In this document: positions 39,599-47,041 of the stretch, piece by piece
Layout of the letters: each line of letters starts with the position of its first letter
Numbering within the stretch: position 1 is the stretch's first letter
Source of the DNA: a virus
DNA: 50,256 nucleotides
Reading direction: 5' to 3' (one strand)
IMG/VR virus record: IMGVR_UViG_3300007038_000011
Coordinates: 1-50,256 of that record
Notes under the pieces: generated by a model
What the model was told of the DNA's origin: nothing
Databases searched by the model: none
Seen by the model: only the letters and a program-made list of their open reading frames with translations
Made by a program: the position numbers and the translations under genes

Positions 39599-41065
39599 TC
39601 ACGAGAATTGACGCCAGTTGAACTCTTGGTCGGCCCGCTCTTCGTCGTTTTGCTTCGGCCGGTCGCCCCGCCAAGTCGAAAACCGGCTGTAAGCCCCCTG
39701 GTAGCCAAGCTCGGCCCGGGCCCCGAGGCCACCGTGGCGGGAAAGCTCCTGGTGAACCTCGGTGTACTTGGCCGACTCGCCTTGGTCGTCCCGATACGGG
39801 CGGTGGACGATCAGCATATGGTTGGCATCGTTGCCGCCCCGTGAGAGCCCCCGGACGTTGGAGAATCGCGGCCGTTTACCCTGTTGAGTGAACCGCTTTT
39901 CGGCTTGCTTATCGAATTGGAAGAGCACGAATACGGGGACATTTCGAGATTTCGCGGTATCGTTGAGCCGGGCGGCGACCTCGTCATAATCGGCGAAACG
40001 GCCTTGCTTCGACCGGAGGCCGGCCGTGAAGTTTTGCAGGTAGTCGGCGACGACGATCAGCCGATCATGGTCCAGCTTTGCTTTCCGGCGGCGCGTCTCG
40101 AGCTCCAGCTCCCGCACGTCGGTGCGGCCTTGCACGTCGACCTCGAGATCCCACCGACAGAAGGCCTTGCACCCTTTGAGGATCCGATCGCACGTATCGA
40201 CGTCGAGCTCGTCGAGGAGCAACTTGTCCCGGGCGGCCTCGCCGTCGTCGTCGTACCGGTGCGACCCGTCGAGGTCTCGAATCTTGGCCCGCGCGGCATT
40301 GACGTCGACCGACGAATAATGGGCCACATACCGGGCTTGAATTTCGATGTGACTCATTTCCGTAGAGTAGAAGTCGACGGCGAAGTCGTGTTTTTCGGCA
40401 AGGTGCGCGGTCACGGCGATCGCCAGGGCGGTCTTTCCCATCTTGGTGAGCCCGCCGAGATAGTAGGTCCGCGACAAGGCGATCCCCCCGCCGAGCAATT
40501 GGTCAAGGTCAATGATGCCCGTCGACCACGCTTGGTTGTTCGCCGCGCCCGGCCGGAAGGTGTCGAGGAACTTCTCGTTGATCGCTTCGCTGGTGATCTT
40601 GGTTTCGGTTTTCGACCGCGTGTCGTCGCGCATCTCTTCGATCACGCCGGCGGCCAGCTCGTCGGGGTCGGCGCCCCGCTGGTGCGCTTTCTGCGACAGT
40701 CGGCCGCCCACGCCGGCCATATGCCGGAGTCGGCTGAGTCTCACCAGGATTTCGAGGTACTGGCCGACATTGGCGGCCGTCGGGACCTCGTTGGCCAGAC
40801 CGGCCAGAAACGACGCCCCTCCGACTCCCTCAAGCGTCCCGTTTGAGTCGAGCACGTCGCCGATGGTCACGACGTCGACGCTTTTGTCGTCGTCGACCAC
40901 CTCGGCGATTGCATCCCAGATTTTGCGGTGTCGTTCGCGATAGAACGCCGTGCGGTCGATTCGCTCGGCGGCGGCATAATAGGCGTCGCTCTGGAGAAAG
41001 ATCGCGCCGAGCACGGCCCGCTCGGCGTCGTCGTCGTGTGGCGGTATCTCTATGTCGTTCGGCAT
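39599..41065 (-). CDS. DnaB-like replicative helicase (488 aa)
   Basis: The N-terminal domain follows DnaB: 'DDDAERAVLGAIFLQSDAYYAAAERIDRTAFY', 'HRKIWDAIAEVV', 'LAGLANEVPTAANVGQYLEIL'. The ATPase domain has 'STGIIDLDQLLGGGIALSRTYYLGGLTKMGKTALAI' with Walker A around 204-212, 'VDFYSTEMSHIEIQAR' (the motif with H1a Glu), 'LIVVADYLQNF' as Walker B, 'FVLFQFDKQAEKR' as the sensor region and 'VRGLSRGGNDANHMLIVHRP' with the Arg finger area. It unwinds DNA at the fork; no primase domain is fused, so host primase is probably used. Confidence 0.8.
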   Translation of the reverse strand: MPNDIEIPPHDDDAERAVLGAIFLQSDAYYAAAERIDRTAFYRERHRKIWDAIAEVVDDDKSVDVVTIGDVLDSNGTLEGVGGASFLAGLANEVPTAANVGQYLEILVRLSRLRHMAGVGGRLSQKAHQRGADPDELAAGVIEEMRDDTRSKTETKITSEAINEKFLDTFRPGAANNQAWSTGIIDLDQLLGGGIALSRTYYLGGLTKMGKTALAIAVTAHLAEKHDFAVDFYSTEMSHIEIQARYVAHYSSVDVNAARAKIRDLDGSHRYDDDGEAARDKLLLDELDVDTCDRILKGCKAFCRWDLEVDVQGRTDVRELELETRRRKAKLDHDRLIVVADYLQNFTAGLRSKQGRFADYDEVAARLNDTAKSRNVPVFVLFQFDKQAEKRFTQQGKRPRFSNVRGLSRGGNDANHMLIVHRPYRDDQGESAKYTEVHQELSRHGGLGARAELGYQGAYSRFSTWRGDRPKQNDEERADQEFNWRQFS

Positions 41066-41089
41066 GGTGTCGGCCCACCTTGTGAGGGG

Positions 41090-42067
41090 TTATCGGTTGT
41101 CGTCGGACTCGAGGACCTTCTTGAAGTATCTGAAACAGGGTCGATCGGCGGTGTGGGTTTTGGCGAGGGCGTATTCGATTTGAGACTGAGTGTGCCCGGC
41201 CAGGATGGTCAAGAGTCGTTTGGTTTGAGACGGCGGGAAAGATTTGCCGACGGCCTCATAGTAGACTTTGCGGAACTTCTCGGGGGGGATCGGATAGTCG
41301 CCGACGGCCTCGAGGTTGAGGTGCAAACGGAAGTATTTCCACCGGTGCGGCCGGTCGACGTGGCGGGACTCCTTGATCGCCCAGCGGATTGTTTCGGCGT
41401 CGAAATACGCGCAGATCGCCCGGGCTTCGGTCAGCCGTTCGCGGTTGGTGTCATAGCGAAGTCGGCCCTCTGTCAGTCGGGACCATTCCGACGCCAGCAT
41501 AGACGGGTCGATCTGTTGGTCATCGGGGCCCAGAGGTTGCGGGTCGTGCGGTTTGAGCCAGTCGGGGGAATCGGGGGCCCGGTCGTCGGCCGGCGGGTCG
41601 TCTGGGGGGTCCTCGCGTGTGTGCGCTAGCTCGTGCTCTTGATACTCTCTCTTATTTAGTTCTAGATCGGATTTTCCGATCTGGTCCAGATCGGATTTTC
41701 CGATCTGGTCAATTCCGCCCGATTTGGCCTCCTGGCGACGGGCGATTTCGGCCTCCGGGTCGTCGACCGGCCGGTCGAATACGTGGACCTCGTGGGGCCC
41801 GAGGGTCCCGTCGTCGTTGCGGATCCGGTGGCGGTACAGGTAGCCGGCCTCCTCCAGCTCCTCGAGCCCCGACCGGAGCGCGTCCCGCCCGTCGGTCGAC
41901 ACCTTGACGAGGTGCGACTGGTAGACCGTCCAGTCGGGCGGGAGAGACGCCAGAAGGGCGATGATCCCCTTTGCTTTGAGCGAAAGGCCTTCGTCTTGCA
42001 GCGTGTCACGCGGCACCCTGGCAAAAGGGTCCCGCGTGCGGTGAAACTTCATCGGTGATTTGGGCAC
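41090..42067 (-). CDS. replication initiator-like protein with winged helix (325 aa)
   Basis: Residues 1-105 resemble the winged-helix part of phage replisome organisers ('LSLKAKGIIALLASLPPDWTVYQSHLVKVSTDGRDALRSGLEELEEAGYLYR'). The linker then contains two tandem copies of DQIGKSDL, encoded by palindromic repeats that are candidate origin iterons. An acidic, Pro-rich stretch and a C-terminal helical domain follow. The organisation, initiator upstream of a DnaB gene with repeats inside, parallels lambda O. GTG start at 42067; ATG at 42052 is an alternative. Confidence 0.6.
   Translation of the reverse strand: MPKSPMKFHRTRDPFARVPRDTLQDEGLSLKAKGIIALLASLPPDWTVYQSHLVKVSTDGRDALRSGLEELEEAGYLYRHRIRNDDGTLGPHEVHVFDRPVDDPEAEIARRQEAKSGGIDQIGKSDLDQIGKSDLELNKREYQEHELAHTREDPPDDPPADDRAPDSPDWLKPHDPQPLGPDDQQIDPSMLASEWSRLTEGRLRYDTNRERLTEARAICAYFDAETIRWAIKESRHVDRPHRWKYFRLHLNLEAVGDYPIPPEKFRKVYYEAVGKSFPPSQTKRLLTILAGHTQSQIEYALAKTHTADRPCFRYFKKVLESDDNR
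41637..41706. other. candidate replication origin inside the initiator gene
   Basis: Two copies of the perfect inverted repeat AGATCGGATTTTCCGATCT (41664-41682 and 41688-41706), 24 bases apart, abut the AT-rich run 41637-41663 (cttgatactctctcttattt). The plan of iterons next to an AT-rich unwinding region inside the initiator gene is that of lambda O. The repeats keep the reading frame (8 codons each). Confidence 0.5.
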
Positions 42068-42132
42068 AACAACCTCGTCGGTAGCGCGTACAGCTACGGA
42101 TCCGATACCTCAACATCGCCCCCCGTTGGCCG

Positions 42133-42651
42133 TCAGTCGTCGGCCGGGTCGGGGCCTCCGCCCCAACCGTCGTCGGCCTCGACGACGATCTCGGCGTCTT
42201 TCGCGGGGATCCCGGCCGGTTCGTATTCGGCCGCTTGTCTGGCCGCCTCTTTGGGCGGCACCTCGTCCCGGGCCGCAAGATGGTAGTCGAGCGCGTGCCT
42301 CTGGTCGAGCATGCGGCGGGCCAGCGACCAAACCCGGCTGCAAAATAGCTCAAAAAACGCCCGCTCCGGGCTTTCGTCACGATAGTCCCGCACCGCCCCC
42401 TTGACGTCGTGGTATTCGATCCGCCTGGCCTCCGACTCGAGCACGTCGACCAGCTCGTCGGCCGTGCAGATAAGGCGGGCCGGATAGCCGGCGTTATCGG
42501 TGGCTACGAATTGCAGCGGGTGCTCGCCGTCGAAAACCCGTTTTTCGAGCTTGTAGAGGGTCACGGCGTCGCGGGCCCGTATCTGGAATTTCTCCGGCTC
42601 GTCTTTCGAGCGGGAAACGGACACGAAACCAAATTCAAAGCAGATATACAC
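42133..42651 (-). CDS. hypothetical protein (172 aa)
   Basis: GTG start at 42651, seen as 'GTGTATATC'. Residues 1-60 alternate hydrophobic and basic residues; the middle has 'LVDVLESEARRIEYHDV' and 'ERAFFELFCSRVWSLARRMLDQRHALDYHL' helices; the end is acidic with DGWGGG. No family recognised. It lies directly upstream of the replication initiator and could be a replication accessory. A terminator-like hairpin lies just upstream. Confidence 0.5.
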   Translation of the reverse strand: MYICFEFGFVSVSRSKDEPEKFQIRARDAVTLYKLEKRVFDGEHPLQFVATDNAGYPARLICTADELVDVLESEARRIEYHDVKGAVRDYRDESPERAFFELFCSRVWSLARRMLDQRHALDYHLAARDEVPPKEAARQAAEYEPAGIPAKDAEIVVEADDGWGGGPDPADD

Positions 42652-42720
42652 GGTAAGCCTCGTCTAATGTGCCGCGCGGCGGGCGCCTTGCCGCCGTATC
42701 GGCGATTATGTGGTGTGGCG

Positions 42721-42754
42721 AGTATAAGGCGCCCGACATTGCGGCCGGGCGCCT
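42721..42754 (-). other. terminator-like hairpin with TATACT
   Basis: On the minus strand AGGCGCCCG pairs with CGGGCGCCT (9 bp, loop of ten), followed by TATACT rather than a T-run. It separates the gene at 42774 from that at 42133. TATACT itself could be a -10 box, but no -35 at suitable spacing is visible. Confidence 0.45.
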
Positions 42755-42773
42755 CTGCGTCCCTTCTGCGGCC

Positions 42774-43415
42774 TTATTCGGCCTTGCGGCCTTTCATGAT
42801 CCGGTCGGGGCCATCCATGTAGGACGTCCCGCCGTACAAAAGCGTTCGCATGTCGTCGGCGTCGAGCCCGTTCAAGGTGCCGATCGGGTCGACGTGGATC
42901 GCTTCGGGGGCCTTGCGCCCGAAAACCCAAAGGGTCACCGCCATCATGTCGCGCAGCTTGAAGGCCGTGTCGTCCGACGGGGTTTCGTCGGTGGCGATCC
43001 CGAAATACGACAACTGTCCGGCGACCTCCGGGAAGGTCGGATAATCCCGGGAGTCGTGAAGGGCTTCGATCGTCGAGGGGAGCGACCCGTCCAGCATGTC
43101 GACGGCCCCGAGGGCGAAGTGTCCGGCCGCCGCCAGGGTGTGCGCGATGGTGGCCGCTCCGTAGGTGTTGAACATCTCCCGGAGCGACTCGAGGCCCGCT
43201 TCAATTTCGTCGGTGGTGCCCGGGTGACTCAATCCGACAAGTCCGTTGACCTCGGCGATCCGCTGGCCCTTTTGAATCTTGCCGGTGACGTGGTTTGCCA
43301 CCTCGCCGACACCGTTCATCGCCTGGCCGTGATAGGCGATCAGGGACCGTGACTGGTTGAACGGCGTGATCTCTCGAATCTTCGATTCTGCGCGTTTCAT
43401 GTCGTCGACATCCAT
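42774..43415 (-). CDS. hypothetical protein (213 aa)
   Basis: ATG with leader ACACCAGGTAAAACC. Helical throughout, with 'LGLSHPGTTDEIEAGL'-like and 'AATIAHTLAAAGHFALGAVDMLDG' stretches; no Cys clusters or membrane segments. It ends MKGRKAE. No family recognised. Third gene of the leftward unit starting at 44580, in a position typical of recombination/replication regulators, but no function is implied by sequence. Confidence 0.5.
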   Translation of the reverse strand: MDVDDMKRAESKIREITPFNQSRSLIAYHGQAMNGVGEVANHVTGKIQKGQRIAEVNGLVGLSHPGTTDEIEAGLESLREMFNTYGAATIAHTLAAAGHFALGAVDMLDGSLPSTIEALHDSRDYPTFPEVAGQLSYFGIATDETPSDDTAFKLRDMMAVTLWVFGRKAPEAIHVDPIGTLNGLDADDMRTLLYGGTSYMDGPDRIMKGRKAE

Positions 43416-43490
43416 GGTTTTACCTGGTGTGGTAGAGTGTCGGCTAAAAAGCGTGGCTCGTCAGATCGCCGGCCGCTAACCCGACGAATG

Positions 43491-43510
43491 ACGGCCCCCG
43501 GCGGGGCCGT
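43491..43510 (-). other. intercistronic tetraloop hairpin
   Basis: ACGGCCCC (43491-43498) and GGGGCCGT (43503-43510) form a perfect 8-bp stem with a four-base loop, just after the stop of the gene at 43522. No T-tract. Confidence 0.45.
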
Positions 43511-43521
43511 TTCGCCTCGAG

Positions 43522-43995
43522 CTAATCCCCGGCATGATTCAACGTCGTGATCCGAACGTCCGGCCACGACCGAATATGGGTTCGCGCGTTGGCAATGGCG
43601 TTGTTGAGGTCGTCATACTCACCGGTCGTTTCAAACCCTTGACCTTGGAGCCGGTCGACTTGCACGGCGTATCCCTGTGCGTTGCCGTGTAGCAAGTGGA
43701 AGGATACACCAGCGTCGAACACCTCAATCAAACCGGCCACGGTCTCTAGGTTATTTTCGCGGGTCGAAGTCTGTTCACCGATACCGGCGGCCCGGCCGAT
43801 CTTCGCGGCCGCCTTTTCGGAGACGGCGACCTCTGAAAACTCGACGTCGCCGGCCGGAAGGTCCCGGCGTGCTGAGTCAAACTCGGCGGCGTCCCGGTCA
43901 TCGTACAACCCGATAAGGGTCGACTCTGTGCCTCCGCGGCCGTCCAGCGTGTGAAGTGTCGCGGCGATCAGTGTGACGGTCTCGACTTCAAACAT
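43522..43995 (-). CDS. hypothetical protein (157 aa)
   Basis: ATG at 43995 with leader CACACCAGGGATTGCC. Beta-alpha alternation, with 'VTLIAATLHTLDG', 'LIGLYDDRDAAEFDSARRDL' and 'NLETVAGLIEVFDAG'. No Cys pairs or known motifs. It is the second gene of the leftward unit next to the divergent control region, so it is likely expressed early. No family recognised. Confidence 0.5.
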   Translation of the reverse strand: MFEVETVTLIAATLHTLDGRGGTESTLIGLYDDRDAAEFDSARRDLPAGDVEFSEVAVSEKAAAKIGRAAGIGEQTSTRENNLETVAGLIEVFDAGVSFHLLHGNAQGYAVQVDRLQGQGFETTGEYDDLNNAIANARTHIRSWPDVRITTLNHAGD

Positions 43996-44021
43996 GGCAA
44001 TCCCTGGTGTGGTTGGAATGT

Positions 44022-44042
44022 GCGGGGGCATCCCGCCCCCGC
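44022..44042 (-). other. intercistronic hairpin
   Basis: GCGGGGG (44022-44028) pairs with CCCCCGC (44036-44042), a 7-bp stem with a seven-base loop, between two leftward genes. No T-tract. Confidence 0.45.
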
Positions 44043-44049
44043 GGTGGTG

Positions 44050-44580
44050 TCAGTCGACGACGACTTCGACGTTTTGGCGCGCCTCGACGGCCGCCCGGCC
44101 CTTTCCATTGTCGAGCTCGAGGTCGAACACGGTGTCATCGTGCCCCGGGATGATCTCGGTGATCGTCCGGGTGCCGGGACTATCGCCCCCACTGTGCGAA
44201 AATTTGACAACGACGACGTCGCCGACTTCGAGGTCGCGGCCGGACTTCTGGGCGAGCGTCGAGTCGATCGACGGTTCCCGGCTACATGATTCGGCGTGCA
44301 CCGGTGTCGCCCCCTGCGGCCACTGGTATTCGCATTCGTCGCACACCTCGAGCCCGTCGGGAATGTCCCGGGCCCGTTCGCGAAGTCGAATCTTGCAGCC
44401 GGCCACGAGCCGACCCTTATCCAACTGAAAGAGCGCCGCGGCCTTTTCGACGGTGGTGTCGAGGACCTTGATTGAATCCTCGACGTCGAGTTCGAAAAGG
44501 GCTTCGGCCGCCGTGTCGATCAAGCGGTCGCAAATGGCCAGCGTGTCGTCGGAAAGTTCGTCTTTCGAGTAAGTCGTCAT
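44050..44580 (-). CDS. acidic protein with zinc-knuckle-like motif (176 aa)
   Basis: First gene of the leftward unit. ATG at 44580 with leader ACACCAGGTACAACC. N-terminal helical part 'LAICDRLIDTAAEALFELDVEDSIKVLD', then 'CKIRLRERARDIPDGLEVCDECEYQW', and 'HAESC', giving a possible C-x2-C...H-x3-C zinc site. The C-terminal part is a small beta domain (VGDVVVVKFSHSGGD). It may bind DNA or RNA. Being the first gene from the leftward early promoter, it may be a regulator. Confidence 0.55.
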   Translation of the reverse strand: MTTYSKDELSDDTLAICDRLIDTAAEALFELDVEDSIKVLDTTVEKAAALFQLDKGRLVAGCKIRLRERARDIPDGLEVCDECEYQWPQGATPVHAESCSREPSIDSTLAQKSGRDLEVGDVVVVKFSHSGGDSPGTRTITEIIPGHDDTVFDLELDNGKGRAAVEARQNVEVVVD

Positions 44581-44640
44581 CGGTTGTACCTGGTGTGTCA
44601 GTTGAAAGGTTGTCGGCCCTAATCCCGTCGCCGGGCATCC

Positions 44641-44669
44641 TTTGTAACCCGAGCGGGTTACGCCGTCAA
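44641..44669 (-). promoter_or_regulatory. leftward early promoter with operator
   Basis: On the minus strand TTGACG (44669-44664), 17 bases, then TACAAA (44646-44641). The spacer is filled by GTAACCCG-AG-CGGGTTAC (44644-44661, + strand), whose 8-bp arms are perfectly complementary. It would drive the genes from 44580 downward and be silenced when the operator is bound. Confidence 0.7.
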
Positions 44670-44714
44670 GCGCCCGATACGGAATTGGGCGCCGGCTAAC
44701 CTCGACAACACGAC

Positions 44715-44743
44715 TTGCAATCATAACCCGGCCGGGTTAAGGT
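44715..44743 (+). promoter_or_regulatory. rightward early promoter with operator
   Basis: TTGCAA (44715-44720), 17 bases, then TAAGGT (44738-44743). The spacer contains the perfect 16-bp palindrome TAACCCGGCCGGGTTA (44724-44739). It would drive the recombination and repressor genes from 44810 rightward. The arrangement mirrors the leftward promoter, so one regulator should control both. Confidence 0.7.
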
Positions 44744-44809
44744 CGCCGACCCGTCGGGCAACTGGCGGATCGGGCCGACAACCTCGAATCAACACCACCA
44801 GGAGACACC

Positions 44810-45157
44810 ATGCCGACACGCGATTTCACGCTGAACGGTCTCACCTTCGACTTTCAAATCACGACCAAGCGCCACGGCAACGAGGCGCTTCAAGTCGCCG
44901 GCCATGCCCCCCTTAAAGTCGTGCGGGCGGTACTTCACGAGCTGGCCGACACCGTCCAGCCGGCTCCGCTGGTCTCGAAATGGGATATTCGGTTTCCGAA
45001 CGCCGGCGACGTCGCCGGCGCTTGGGAGGGTCCGAACGGCCACCGGTGCCCGGCATCGGCCCTCACGACCGACCCGGGGCATCCCGACCGTGCGGCGATC
45101 CTTCGGTGCGCCGCGCGTTGTGAGCTACAATCCCGATTGAACGCAAACAAGTCGTAG
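44810..45157 (+). CDS. small hypothetical protein (115 aa)
   Basis: First gene of the right rightward unit. ATG after CACCACCAGGAGACACC. An N-terminal beta-rich part ('FTLNGLTFDFQITTKRHGN') is followed by a helix 'LKVVRAVLHELADTV' and a Cys/His-containing end ('HRCPAS', 'LRCAARCELQS'). It may bind zinc. No family recognised. Its transcript begins at the operator-controlled promoter upstream. Confidence 0.55.
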   Translation: MPTRDFTLNGLTFDFQITTKRHGNEALQVAGHAPLKVVRAVLHELADTVQPAPLVSKWDIRFPNAGDVAGAWEGPNGHRCPASALTTDPGHPDRAAILRCAARCELQSRLNANKS

Positions 45158-45170
45158 ACACCACTAACGC

Positions 45171-45188
45171 GGGGGCGCCACCGCCCCC
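45171..45188 (+). other. intercistronic tetraloop hairpin
   Basis: GGGGGCG-ccac-CGCCCCC, a 7-bp perfect stem after the stop of the gene at 44810. No T-tract follows. Confidence 0.45.
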
Positions 45189-45213
45189 GACCTTCTACCT
45201 TTGAGAGTGTGCT

Positions 45214-45588
45214 ATGTGCCGCGCGCAGTATGTCAGAAAAGTAGTCGAGCGATCGGGCCGATATGGAACCTCGACGCCGGAAGGCCGGCCGGAGTTGGTC
45301 GTCGTGCGCGACGACGGCGACGGGTCTTATACCGGGGCCGTCGACCTCAACGATGCAACCTTCGCGCTGGTCGACGGGGTCGGCGATCACGACGAGCTCG
45401 TCGCCTCCCTGGCCGTCGCCGGCGTGCAGACCTCCGGCGATCTTGGCTGCCCGATCTGCTACGGGGCCGGCCGCGTCGAGCAAGGCGCGTGCCGCTTCTG
45501 TGACGGTCAAGGGTGCATCATTTGCTCCCACCAAGGGGAGACGTGGGCCGTGTGCCCGTGCTCCGAAGAGCTCGAGATCAGGGAGTAG
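45214..45588 (+). CDS. Cys-rich protein with DnaJ-type zinc motifs (124 aa)
   Basis: The C-terminal half has CPICYGAGR, CRFCDGQG, CIIC and CPCS, a cluster of CxxCxGxG-type knuckles like the central domain of DnaJ. No J domain is present. The N-terminal half alternates strands ('GRPELVVVRDDGDGSYTGAVDL'). Similar stand-alone knuckles recur at 48928. Such proteins often act as zinc-dependent binding modules, but the target here is unknown. ATG without a strong SD. Confidence 0.55.
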   Translation: MCRAQYVRKVVERSGRYGTSTPEGRPELVVVRDDGDGSYTGAVDLNDATFALVDGVGDHDELVASLAVAGVQTSGDLGCPICYGAGRVEQGACRFCDGQGCIICSHQGETWAVCPCSEELEIRE

Positions 45589-45590
45589 CC

Positions 45591-45845
45591 GTGGAATGTG
45601 CCATTTGTGGGGGCCGGCTGGTCGACGCGCCAACGTCGACCGGGGCCCTCGAGCAATGCGACGACTGCAAGTCGATCACCGTGCCCACCGACCTTCCGAA
45701 TGTCTATTATGAAACGGCCGACCAATGGCTCGACGCCGACCGTCTACAACGCCGGGCCCGTCAGTTGGAGGTCGCCGGCTTGGTATCGCTGGCCGACCAG
45801 ATACGCCGGGTGATTCCGTTTGCGCAAAAACGGCTTGACGACTAA
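45591..45845 (+). CDS. zinc-ribbon protein (84 aa)
   Basis: GTG start (45591) after AGGGAG. CAICGGR near the N terminus and CDDCKS about 20 residues later make a four-Cys ribbon. A helix (LDADRLQRRARQLEVAGLVSLADQIRRV) follows. It probably binds nucleic acid or a protein partner. The last ten bases of the gene form the -35 region of the promoter at 45835. Confidence 0.55.
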   Translation: MECAICGGRLVDAPTSTGALEQCDDCKSITVPTDLPNVYYETADQWLDADRLQRRARQLEVAGLVSLADQIRRVIPFAQKRLDD

Positions 45846-45862
45846 CCCGGCCGTGCTATGGT
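45835..45862 (+). promoter_or_regulatory. promoter with degenerate operator
   Basis: TTGACG (45835-45840), 16 bases, then TATGGT (45857-45862). The spacer contains TAACCCGGCCGTGCTA (45843-45858): the left arm is exact, the right arm differs at two positions. It drives the recombination genes. A weaker operator would be released sooner. Confidence 0.6.
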
Positions 45863-45928
45863 TTGCCCAACCGGGCCACGTCCCGGGCGGGCCGACAACT
45901 CACTTTGTTTCTACACCAGGAGTATCCG

Positions 45929-46984
45929 ATGGTTGCAACGCTATCGCCCGAAGAGATCCCCGAAGAGCACCGATCCGGCTTTGAGCCGGGCCGATGGAAA
46001 GACGTCCCGATTGAGGTGTACCACACCGATCCGGCGATCTCGTCGTCCGGTCTGAAAGACGTCGACAAGTCCCTCCGAACGTACCTGCACGGCCGCCAGG
46101 AGACCGACGACGACCCGAGCGCCTATCAGACCTTCGGACGTGTCGCCCACAAGGCGCTCCTCGAGCCGGACAAGTTCGACCGCGAGCACGTCAAAAGCCG
46201 GCCGCCGAGCCGGCCAGGCGACAAGGGTTGGAGGTCGAATCACTTCGGGACGGCGGCCGCCTTCGCCGACGCCCTCGACGACCAGACGATACACCGCACG
46301 GGCGTCGAAGAGGTCGACGTCGATCAACGCAAGTCGATCGCCGAAGAGTGCCCGGTGTCCGACGGGACGGTACGGAAATACATGAAGATCGACGGCTTCG
46401 AGGACCTCGTCGAGCATTTCGCCCATTGGGGATATGACGCCGACAACGACTTGATTGACGGCGGGGAGCTCGAGCGGGCGATCGCATGCCGAAAAGCGGT
46501 GCTCGACACGGCCGCCGGCGACTATCTGTTTCGCCAGCTCCCGCAAGGCGCCGCCGAACATTCGTTTTGGATGCGCGACCCGGACACGGGGATCATGATG
46601 CGGGTCCGGCCCGACTGGCTCGTCTACGGGCCGAACGGTTGGATCGTCGTCGACGTCAAAACGACCACCGACGCCGGGCCGTTTAAGTTCCGCCGGAAGG
46701 TGTGGCGGTACGGCTACCACCGACAAGCGGCTTTCTACACCGATAATCTCGACGCCCACCTCGGGCCGATCGCCCGATTCGTCTGGTGTGTCGTCGAGAA
46801 AGAGCCCCCCCACGAGGTCGCCTTCTACGAGCCCGAGCACGAATGGGTCGACGACGGCCGGGCCTCCTATCGGGCGGGCCTCGAGCGGCTCGCCGAGTAC
46901 TATCGCGACCCGGGCGGCACCTATCTCGGCATCGGCGATCCGGACACACCGATCGAAGTCCTCACCAAATCGGCCTCGGCGTAG
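45929..46984 (+). CDS. RecE/exonuclease VIII-like PD-(D/E)XK nuclease (351 aa)
   Basis: ATG at 45929 with ACACCAGGAG. The pattern 'IEVYHTDPAISSSGLKDVDKS' and 'TFGRVAHKALLEP' followed by catalytic 'MRVRPDWLVYGPNGWIVVDVKTTTDA' (Asp229, Asp242-x-Lys244) and 'YGYHRQAAFYTD' is that of the phage exonuclease VIII/DUF3799 group. It would chew 5' ends of double-strand breaks for annealing by the next gene's product. Length and position upstream of the annealing-like protein support this. Confidence 0.75.
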   Translation: MVATLSPEEIPEEHRSGFEPGRWKDVPIEVYHTDPAISSSGLKDVDKSLRTYLHGRQETDDDPSAYQTFGRVAHKALLEPDKFDREHVKSRPPSRPGDKGWRSNHFGTAAAFADALDDQTIHRTGVEEVDVDQRKSIAEECPVSDGTVRKYMKIDGFEDLVEHFAHWGYDADNDLIDGGELERAIACRKAVLDTAAGDYLFRQLPQGAAEHSFWMRDPDTGIMMRVRPDWLVYGPNGWIVVDVKTTTDAGPFKFRRKVWRYGYHRQAAFYTDNLDAHLGPIARFVWCVVEKEPPHEVAFYEPEHEWVDDGRASYRAGLERLAEYYRDPGGTYLGIGDPDTPIEVLTKSASA

Positions 46985-47002
46985 ACGCCTGGCCTTACAC
47001 GA

Positions 47003-47014
47003 CGGGGAAACCCG
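47003..47014 (+). other. GNRA-tetraloop hairpin between recombination genes
   Basis: CGGG-GAAA-CCCG lies in the 57-base gap. A GAAA tetraloop gives unusual stability for a four-bp stem and suggests a protein- or nuclease-recognised end. Confidence 0.4.
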
Positions 47015-47041
47015 CAACTTGCACCACACCAGGAGCGAGCG

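Noticed and set aside
43474-43490. TAACCCGAC as a further operator site
   Set aside because: Only one half-site is present and no promoter boxes flank it.
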